Program-made: the position numbers and the translations under genes
Notes under the pieces: model-generated
Told to the model about the DNA's origin: nothing
The model's input: the letters and a program-made list of their open reading frames with translations, nothing else
Database searches by the model: none
Origin: Hesseltinella vesiculosa
Taxonomy: Eukaryota > Mucoromycota > Mucoromycetes > Mucorales > Cunninghamellaceae
Length of the DNA stretch: 64,000 bases
Reading direction: 5' to 3'
Assembly (NCBI GenBank): GCA_002104935.1
Contig: MCGT01000004.1
Coordinates: 434,001 to 498,000 of the forward strand
Part shown: piece after piece, positions 55,775 through 64,000 of the stretch
Layout: the number at the start of each line of letters is the position of its first letter
How positions within the stretch are numbered: the stretch's first letter is position 1

Positions 55775-58748
55775 TCAAGCTGACTTCAAAGGCAGGAGAG
55801 ACTGAATCAGTTCCGGGCTGGTGTCGACATACCATTTCGCCAGGGTCTGTTTGCTGGCCGGTCCGACCGACACGGTAAAGACCATGATGTCGGCCGTGGC
55901 GTTGGTTGTCAGGCTGCGGAACATGTCTTCGTCGGTGCGATCATCGCCAGCGCAGAAGACAAAGTCTGCGGTGCTGGATTGACCAAGACATCGCTTGACC
56001 ACCTCGCCCTTGTTGATCAGAGTGGGTCGCACCTCCAGGTTCATCTTACCAACCAATGTTTCTACTGGCAATTTTCCTACAATGCTTTGTTCCAAATGAT
56101 TTTGACACTCTTTCGCTTGGAAAGCTCTACAAAAGGGCAAAAAAAAAAAAAAAATGAGCAAGGATTGGATCGCGCTCGCCAGGGTTGGTCACTTGCCCAT
56201 ATTTGGCATCGGCTTGACGGTAGTGCCAGGTGAGCGAACCACGCTTTTCTTCGATGAAGCTGCCAGGCGTGCGCTCGGTATAGTAGCGGAAGATCTCACG
56301 GACGTCGTCTTTCCAGGCCATGTCGATTCGATCAATGTTGCTGACCCATTTCCCGTTGGCCCGACGTGAAAAGCAGCCGTGCTCGGCCGACATGCCAAGG
56401 TGAGGGACACCTCCCAGCCATTGGTCCAGAGTGTCCTGGTCACGCCCTGACACCACCCACACCGTATTGGCCGGGTTTTGACAAAGGGCGGTCAACAATT
56501 CAATCGTTTCAGCAGACGGCTTGGCATCTTCGGGTCGGTCTCGGATCGGTGTCAGTGTTCCCTGCATGAGCATAAAAAAGAAGAGAGAAAGAGAAAGAGA
56601 GAGCGTGAGGCGATCCGGTCTCCGAAGCAAAGGCCAATTTACATCATAATCAAAGAAGAACAGCCGTTTGGTCGACGATTTATACTCGATCAACAGCCGC
56701 TTTGAGTCGAGTTTGGTAGAGTTTGCGCCTTTCTTGTCCTTGATCGCCATCAGGTTGTTGGCCAGGCAGGTGGCCCAAAACGAGGCCGTGTGGGTGTTGA
56801 CGAAATTGGAAAGCAGCTGAGGGAAGGGGATGAGGATCGGCTTGTTACCTAAATTTCCTTACCTGGGATTTCTCTTTTTTTTCTTCTTCAGACATACTGA
56901 GGCACTCGTTCAAGGCGGTGGCGACCCAACAATAATCCCAAGGGTTGACAATGACGGCGGCACTCATGCTGCGGGCCGTGCCGGCAAATTCCGACAGGAT
57001 CAGCGGTGAATGGTTGTCTTCTTGGGCGACGGTGAATTCAAAACTGGTGGTGTTCATGCCGTCACTGACCGGTGTCACCAGAGCTACGTCGGCCGCCTTG
57101 AGCAGGGCATAAAACTCATCCTTGTCGATATGCTGGTGGTAGTAGCACACAGGGGTGAAGGCAATGGTGCCAAAATTCGTATTGATGCGATGGGCGGTTT
57201 CAGCAATCTTCGCTTCGCTGCGGAGGCCGCCATGGGCGCCTGGCGTCGTCACTTGGATCAAGACAACCTAAAGCTGCTGGTCAAAACCCCATACCTTTCC
57301 ACACATGTCACTTGCCTTGTCGCGCCATTCGGGATAGTCGGTCAGGAACTTTTCAAAAGCTTCGAGTTTTTGGAGCACACCTTTGGCTGGATCCAGCTTG
57401 TCACGGCCGACAAGGATGAATTTGCCCGCATAGCGTTGCCGAATCGCTTTGACCTTTTCCTCGACACCAGGTCGTTGGCAATTGGCCCGGGTGTTGTCAA
57501 CATCAATACCGATGGGGAAAATCCCTAGCGACACAATGCCGGATCTTGTCTCGATACCTTCGGGAGACGATTCATAGCCGAGGATCCGCGTGCAATTGGA
57601 CGAGAAGTGTCGGGCATAATTGTATGTCTGAGGGAGAAAAAAAAAGGTCAGCTGCAGCTTGGGAGGGGCCTGTTTGCTGTTTGCCTGAAAGCCCACCATG
57701 TTGGCGCCAAGCATGCCATTCAGGATTTCTCGTCGGTCTGAATAAAAAAAAACAGCCTGTGAGCTGGTTGATCGGATCAGGTGCATGTGCCGTTACGTGG
57801 TAAGCAGCGGAAGATTTCAGACGAAGGGAAAGGCGTGTGGAGAAAGAAGCCGACCAAGGCCTCGGGCTTCAGCTTCCTCAGCATTTGAGGAACCAACGCA
57901 AGGTGATAGTCTTGCACCCACACTAGATAAAAAAAGGTCAACCCTATTGGACGGATGGGATTCCTTACCAATGTCACCAGGCTCATAGTGGTCGGCAGCA
58001 GCTTGAGCGAATTGTTGATTCACATTGATATAATCTTCCCAGTATTTTCCCTCTTCCAATAGATTATCCCACATGACATAATGAAATAATGGCCAGATCA
58101 CTATAACAGAAGAGCATCAGCTGGATGGTTTTGTTCGCCTCGCTTTTTTCTACCTTGCTTGCAGTAACCTTCGTAATGGCCAACGAGGGTATCATGAGGA
58201 ATGAAGACTGGGACCATGTTATAGCGTTGGGACAGAATTTGGCGCAGGGCATGCTTTTGAGGGTGAGAGAGATTCTCATGGTGGATGTCTTGGTTGGTGG
58301 CCTCGTCGAGGATGGTGCCGGCACCGCCGATGAACAGCGTGCTGTAGTGTTGATTCCAGGAGCGGATCCCCGCAAACATGGCCGAATGGCCTGCCCGAGC
58401 TTTGATTTCCCACTGACTAGTGTTGCCCAGATTGGGTAGGGTGGATCGGCGGCGAGCCAGGTTGGAGATCGGTGCTTGGTGCTCCGGCTGGTCTTTCATG
58501 TGCTCGCGTAACTTTAGGGAAAAGTCGGTGTGGGGATTCGGTGAAGGAAGCTGGTGTTTTTTGATTAACTCTTCCTGATTGAGTGCTCGCAGCTCTCGTT
58601 CTCGATCGGTCATTGGCACCTTGAATTCAAAGGGCAGATAGTTGGACACAGTGATAATCTTGCCGGGTACGTGCACGTGTTTTTTACTTTCATGCTGAAG
58701 CAATTCCGCAAGCTTCTGGCGGTCAATAAAACTTTCAGCCTCCACCAT
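55775..58748 (-). CDS. TPS2: Trehalose-6-phosphate synthase/phosphatase, TPS2-like bifunctional architecture
   Basis: Makes trehalose from UDP-glucose and glucose-6-phosphate through trehalose-6-phosphate. About nine exons. The N-terminal GT20 domain is visible ([68 protein letters not shown] across an intron, [42 protein letters not shown]). The C-terminal HAD phosphatase has FFFDYD|GTLTPI, WVVSGRD and [13 protein letters not shown]. An N-terminal extension of ~170 residues precedes the GT20 core, as in yeast Tps2, whose GT20 half is catalytically weak; I cannot say which half is active here. Three of its eight introns use GC donors: 57628-57684, 57268-57315 and 56127-56196. Confidence 0.94.
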
Positions 58749-59074
58749 TTAAGCACAGGTGAAAGAAAAGAAGTGTGAAGAAAAGAAGAAAAGAAATAAA
58801 AAGAGAATTAAAAAAGGCCCGTGGTGGTTTTTTTTTTTTTTTTTTTGGCTCCAACTCACCCATGTTGCAACAGGGTCGGATGTTGAATCCTTGGTCCATG
58901 CCATTTTTTAGTGTGATGTTACTCTTTTTTGACAAGGTGCGTGCCACAAACCTTTCAAACAAGAATCGTGTAACCAAAGGGTCATTTTTTTTTTTTTTTA
59001 AAAAAAAACAGAAATAAAGCAATGCAAGGAGCCAGCTTTTTCTTTTCTTCTCCTCTTTTTCTTGTTCATCCTGG
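58749..59074. promoter_or_regulatory. Divergent promoter region, TPS2 / M16 protease
   Basis: 326 bp between outward start codons. It has T/A runs near 58830-58846 and 58986-59008 and a pyrimidine-rich stretch before 59075. No clear stress-response element (CCCCT/AGGGG) was found. Confidence 0.45.
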
Positions 59075-62000
59075 ATGACCTCTACATTTGCAACCAATCA
59101 GTACCCGCTCATTCCTTTTCGGGAGTTTTCTTTATCACCAAAGCCAGGTTTCGAAAAACAATGTGCGTTCCACGTTGACCCTCAGGAAACCATCCAAGTA
59201 ACAAAATACAAAAGCTCTATCACTGGGCTCACTGTGCTGCATATCGATGTCGAGAGTATGCTCCAAAAAAAAACCTTGCCCGATCATTCATTTTTTTTTC
59301 TTTACGTCAGGTCCTTTAGTGAGTGGGTTTTTAACCTTGGCCACTGAAGGTAATTGTAACCAAAGCAACAATATCCACGACTTGACATTTCATCTTTACC
59401 TGAAAGCATTTGATAATGACGGATACCCCCACACTCTTGAACAGTAAAAAAAAAAAAGCGCTTGGAAGACGGCTGTTGATTCACATGCTTGTTTTTCCAG
59501 TCTTGCTTTCATGGGCAGCCAAACCTACCCTTACAAAGGTGTGCTTGACTCGTTGGCCATACGAGCTTTTGCAAGGGGAACAAACGCCTGGACAGATGTT
59601 GATCATACATGCTACAGTAAGTTTTGGTCGTTGCCACCTTCCTATCGGGGTTTTAGTTTATAGGACTGACCATTTATGGGCAAACCCTATTTTTGCGCCA
59701 TTCTTTTTTTTTTTTTTTCCCTTTTTTTTATTCAATTCCAGGTGTCATGACAGCTGGGGCAGATGGGTTCTTGCGGTTCTTGCCCGTTTATGTGGATCAT
59801 ATCCTGTACCCAACACTAACAGAATCTGGTTTCCATACGGAGATTCACCACATTGGTGGTGATGGTGAAGACGCTGGTATGAAACTTTTCCCCTTTGTTT
59901 TTCCCCGTATCACCTCGCGGAAGCATGTGTATGCCATATGCAAAACAATGGTGGTTATGCTTTTTTTTTATATTATGGTTCCGCTTTAACCTAACGATCT
60001 TTTTCTTTCTTCTTTAGGGGTAAATCACCCCTAGGCCAACGCGTTTGGACCCCCCCTGCCAACACACATGCTTATCTTCTTTCTTTTAGGTGGTGTATTG
60101 TGAAATGAAAAGCAGGCAAAACGGGCTCCAAGAACGCCTTGTCAACCGCACCAAGGAATTGCTGTTTCCATCTGATTGCCATTATCGTCATGTTGTTGGA
60201 GGGAAATCGGAATGCATTCGACACATCACTCTGGAAAAAGGTGTGGCCAACTATGCGGAAAAGGGCTTTGACTTACTTTTTTTTTTTCCAGTGCGCAATT
60301 ACCATGCTCAATTTTATCGACCAGACAACCTGTGCATCATCATTTCTGGTAAAGTGGACCCCGCACAGCTGATGCAAACCCTCGACACCATCGACCGACA
60401 CATCGACAGCCATGGCCCAAAACAGCCCAGCCCGCGTCCCTGGAGCTCTGTCAAAACCATCCCCGATCTCCCGGCCACCCAGTCCGAAACCGTCTATTTT
60501 CCTGATACGGATGAATCCGTCGGTGACATCAACATCACTTGGCTCGGCCCTGCATGGAATGTATGGCTTCTCCGTGGCCCCAGCTCCTTGATGCAGCCAC
60601 TTATGCCGTTTCTCTTCACAGGACACCGTGGGCGTGGCCGCCATTCAAGCGCTGCATATCTACCTGACCAATTCCCCGGTGGCACCTTTGCAACGCCTGC
60701 TGGTCGAAACCCAGCAGCCCATCTGCACAGGTACAGAAAAAAAAGAGTGAAAAATCAATACCACTCACGCTTTATTTTTCTTTCGCCAAGACATTGATAT
60801 GCATATCACCAAATTGAGACGCATTCTGATCACGGCATCGCTGGAAAACGTAGCCATGGACCAAGCAGACCGTGCTGAGCCTTTGATCTTCCAACACCTG
60901 AAAGACCTCATCCACAACCGTGACTTCGACATGAGCCGAATGAAAATGATCATCGAGCGTGAACGGCTGAAGCTGTTGGACGATTTTGAAAACTACCCAT
61001 TGTTCTGTATCAGCGTACCATCCATCACAGGTAATGTTGGGAGGGGGAAATCCGTCTCTCCTCTCATTGCTTTCGTTAGATTTCATTTACGGAGACCCGG
61101 ACGGTCATGATTTACCTGCAACGTTGCAAAAACTCAAACCTCTTGATGAATTACTCCATTTGACAAAGGACGATTGGCTGCATCTGCTACAAACGTAAAA
61201 AAAAAAAAAAAACCAAAAAAAATGCCCTGCACGTGATCTCACGCCCTTTTTTCCCTTGTCAGCGTCTATATCGACCGTCATCACGTGGCATTGATCGGAC
61301 GCCCATCATCTGCGATGGCCAAAGAACTCCACCAAAAGGAAGAAGCCCGCCTTGCGCAACAAAAAGAACACCTTGGCCCAGCCAAGTTAAACGAGCTCGC
61401 CCGTCAACTCGAGGCCGCCAACCAGCAAAACGAGCAGGCTATCCCGTCTCAGCTCCTCACCTCCTTTGCCATTCCCGATGTCTCTAGTATTGCCACCATC
61501 GACGTCATGTCCGCCCAGTGTTTCCCTCTTCCTTCACCATCTCCTCTCACGTAACGAAGAGGAAAAATGAACAACACGGTCACTCACCTTTTCTTTCTTT
61601 TCAGTAATACCCTGCAAACACGCCTTGACGCCGAACAGACCGACGTGCCGTGTTTTATTCAGTTTGACCGTAGGCTTGACAGATAAAGGAGACATGGCTC
61701 GGCTCAGTTTTTTTTTTTTCTTCTTCGTCAGATGTACGGTCGCCCTTCGTCACGTTGTCCGTCTATCTGAACACGGGCGATATGCCCTCGCATCTTCGAT
61801 CGCTTGGTCGGCTGTACATGGACTCGTTCTTCTCCTTACCCACCACCACATTGACCTCGGATGACCTTGTCAACAAGCTCACGCAGGATACCATCGACTA
61901 CTCCATCCGCCAAGGACGAGGCATGGCCTTTCGCGAATATATCGTGGTGACCCTCAAAGTGAAGGTAAGAACATAAGCAACACACTGACAAATGCCCACG

Positions 62001-63638
62001 CCCATTCATTTATTTCACAGACAGACAAGTATGCTTCGGCTGTGGCCTGGCTACACGATTTGCTCTGGGCCTCGATCTTCACTGCCGACAAGTAAGTCAG
62101 GGAGTAGACGGTTCGGATAGGACTCACAAACCGGGTTTTAGAATGAAAATCACTTGCTCCAAAATCTTGAATGACCTTCCGCAAGAAAAACGAAATGGCC
62201 GATCGGTGATTACCTTAGCCTAAGCCCAACCCATCACTCGTGCGCTGACCTCTCTCTTTTTTTTTTTTTTTTTGTATGTCTGGACTGAGTAGCTTGCTGG
62301 AGAAATCAACAAGGCGGTGCACTTTGACCACCTGACTTCGACGGATGCGGCATGTGGATTGATCAACCAAGGCCAGACATTGCCAAAGATCTTAGAACAG
62401 CTGAATACCGACCCATCCACAGTCCTTGCCTCCATGAACTCCTATCGACAGACCCGTAAGCCCAAGCTTGAAAAGACGCCGTTTGGAGCCAAACTGACAC
62501 CTTATTTTTATGGCCGGCCTTCAGTGTGCTCAAGGCAGAACATTCAAGTCCACGTCATAGGCAACATTCTTGATATACAAATGCCAAAATCGCCATTCAA
62601 GTCATGGGAATCACAGGTAAAAAAAAAAAAAAAATAGGTGTTTGACATGAAAGAGCGAAACTCATTTTGCACGTTTCAGATCCCAGGTGACAGCCAACTT
62701 GACTCGATCCCTAATGTGACGTTGGCCAAGGATGTTCTTTCCCGCCATGGCCAAAGGATAGGCAGCATGGTCAGTTCCGGACGATAAAAAGGACGGACAT
62801 GGAGCCACTCATCCCTCTCTTTTTCATATGTCGTATTATGCAGGCGGTGCTTGTGAACCAACCCACAATGGAAACATCTTGCTCGATTCATACGGTTGCT
62901 GGTAAAAAAAAAAAAGGGAGGGGGAATCGGAGTTTCTCGTTTTGGAAAGAGTGAATCGTTGACCTCGCTCTCCTTCTATATTTTCATTCTAGGCCCGTCA
63001 AGGTTTGATTCGCCCGACATCCCGGCTCTGATTATTTTGATCGAAATCCTGCGCATGACCGAAGGCGTCTTTTGGCGAATGGTCCGAGGCAAAGGTCTGG
63101 CTTATGATTGCTACCTGGTAGAAAATATCGAGGCAGGCCTGATCTCCTTGTGGATTTTGCAATCTTCGGACGTGGTCAAAGCCTTTGAACAAATCAAGAA
63201 CGTCATGAACCTGTATGCTCAGGGCAAGGTAAAACAAGCGCCTCCTCGGAAATCATCTTGGATTGACCATTGTCTTTTGGGTGGGTTAATTAGCTGTCAT
63301 TTGATCACCCCACCTTGGAAGGAGCAAAAAGCACTGTCATTTACGATCTGGCGCAATCTGAGATCACACGATCCTCCGCCGCTACCCACCGATTCATGAA
63401 CCTGGTGCTGAAGCCCAGCCAACCCGAAAAGTCTGTGTTTCTGCAGTCCATCCAAGCTGTTACCTTGGACGATATCCAACGCGTCTTGCATACGTATTTA
63501 TTAGCCCTGTTTGATCCTCATCAGTGCAATCACGTCATTGTCAGCTGCCCGACAAAATGTCAATCTATCCTCAAAAGCTTCCAATCCATGGACATCCATC
63601 ATTTGCGGCAAGTTTCTCCCGAGGACGTGCTGACATGA
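59075..63638 (+). CDS. M16 family zinc metalloprotease, Sdd3/YOL098C-like
   Basis: Large inverzincin-type metalloprotease with about 20 exons. Exon joins place the inverted zinc motif in DGYPHTLEHLAFMGS (H-x-x-E-H, split by an intron at 59444-59500). Family features follow: YPYKGVLDSLA, FARGTNAWTDVDHT, GFLRFLPVYVDHILYPTL, then VVYCEMKSRQN with the third zinc ligand Glu, and NYHAQFYRPDNLCIIISGK. The middle and C-terminal M16 modules include VGVAAIQALHIYLTN, YIDRHHVALIGRPS and a C-terminal LDDIQRVLHTYL. The wording is closest to the uncharacterised fungal YOL098C group, not to mitochondrial processing peptidase. It lacks a clear presequence. The exon 5 to exon 6 join needs a 2-nt microexon (60018-60019) or the frame breaks. 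Confidence 0.9.
60018..60019 (+). other. Candidate 2-nt microexon in the M16 protease gene
   Basis: GG, between a strong acceptor (TTTCTTCTTTAG) and a donor (GTAAAT), followed by a second strong acceptor (TTCTTTTAG) at 60089. Exon 5 (59742-59876) ends one base into a codon and exon 6 (60090 on) starts in phase 0 with the conserved VVYCEM. Two extra bases are exactly what is needed to give GEDAG-VVYCEM. All GT donors nearby in exon 5 have the same phase, so no simple shift of the donor repairs the frame. Confidence 0.5.
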
Positions 63639-63847
63639 TCCTCTCTCTTTTTTTCGCTTCTCCTGTGTAGATGGATGGCACGTACTTTTTTTTTTTTTTT
63701 TTTTTCATGTCATGATTGTTTATTAGATGTAAAAAAAGAATAGAGCGCAAAAAAAAATTGTATTTACAAAAGCGAGTGAGAGACGGTAAGGAGAGGCAAT
63801 AAAAAAGGGGGGGTGGGGGAGGGGTATCTTTTTAAAAAATGAAAGCG
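63639..63847. other. Short spacer between convergent genes
   Basis: 209 bp of 3' flanks with a run of about 20 T near 63690 and a G-rich patch (GGGGGGGTGGGGGAGGGG) near 63808. No gene is seen. Confidence 0.5.
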
Positions 63848-64000
63848 TCATGGGAAAAACGTTTTAAGCCCAGGGTAGCGCCATTCAGGGTGGTTGACCA
63901 GATCAAAGGTATCGGATGGCGTCCAGGGTGGGTAGTCGGTGGTGGATGGGTGGTTGAGCACGCGTAGCGTTTCACGCTCCAACAAATTGGCACGGCAGGC
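63848..64000 (-). CDS. C-terminal end of an unrecognised protein (5' end outside window)
   Basis: A minus-strand frame enters from the right edge and stops at a TGA at 63848-63850, after 50 codons. It contains NLLERETLRVLNHPS, then PPWTPSDTFDLV and ends EWRYPGLKTFFP. It is well composed, with Trp- and Pro-rich, polar, non-repetitive sequence, and is most likely a genuine last exon. I do not recognise the family. Confidence 0.7.
   Translation of the reverse strand, partial: ACRANLLERETLRVLNHPSTTDYPPWTPSDTFDLVNHPEWRYPGLKTFFP

Overview
The window is nuclear DNA from a fungus, most likely an early-diverging one (Mucoromycota, Mucorales-like). The gene set is eukaryotic and fungal: a fungal-specific transcription factor domain, a Ran1-type kinase, a Yck-type casein kinase I and a bifunctional trehalose-6-phosphate synthase/phosphatase. 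Most genes carry many short introns of about 48-140 nt. Long A/T homopolymers fill introns and intergenic DNA. Placement in Mucorales is inference from general character; no marker gene here proves it.

Left part (1-15.8 kb): the 3' end of DNA polymerase alpha (POL1); an F-box/WD40 protein; an inverted-repeat element with a broken reading frame; the GPI-anchor enzyme subunit GPI2; an uncharacterised protein with a PAM2-like motif; the exosome cap subunit CSL4, divergent from a kinesin-7-like motor; and a 2,3-bisphosphoglycerate-independent phosphoglycerate mutase.

Middle accessory island (15.9-27.6 kb): two head-to-head, decayed copies of a repeated gene whose protein carries a PD-(D/E)XK-like nuclease signature; an unrecognised small gene; a glutaredoxin; a 2.8-kb satellite of about 50 monomers of 56-57 bp with clear higher-order structure; and a two-finger C2H2 protein directly beside it.

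Right part (27.6-64 kb): a histidine phosphatase, a cytosolic GH5 glucanase-like protein, a Ran1-like kinase, signal peptidase subunit SPC2, an SSH4-like Rsp5 adaptor, a fungal-specific transcription factor, a casein kinase I, a secreted aspartic protease, an NHP6-like HMG protein, mitochondrial seryl-tRNA synthetase, glutathione reductase, a membrane RING-CH E3 ligase, TPS2, an M16 metalloprotease and the end of one more gene. The kinase and the transcription factor each have an unusually long upstream region (about 4.3 and 3.4 kb).

The genes do not form one pathway. Themes that recur are stress and redox (glutaredoxin, glutathione reductase, trehalose synthesis), membrane and secretory work (GPI2, SPC2, SSH4 adaptor, RING-CH), and nutrient signalling (Ran1-like kinase, casein kinase I). 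The most unusual features are in gene structure. Four GC-AG introns are implied, three of them in TPS2. A 6-nt microexon sits in the kinesin P-loop and a possible 2-nt microexon sits in the M16 protease. The other points of interest are the satellite and the repeated nuclease-like element.
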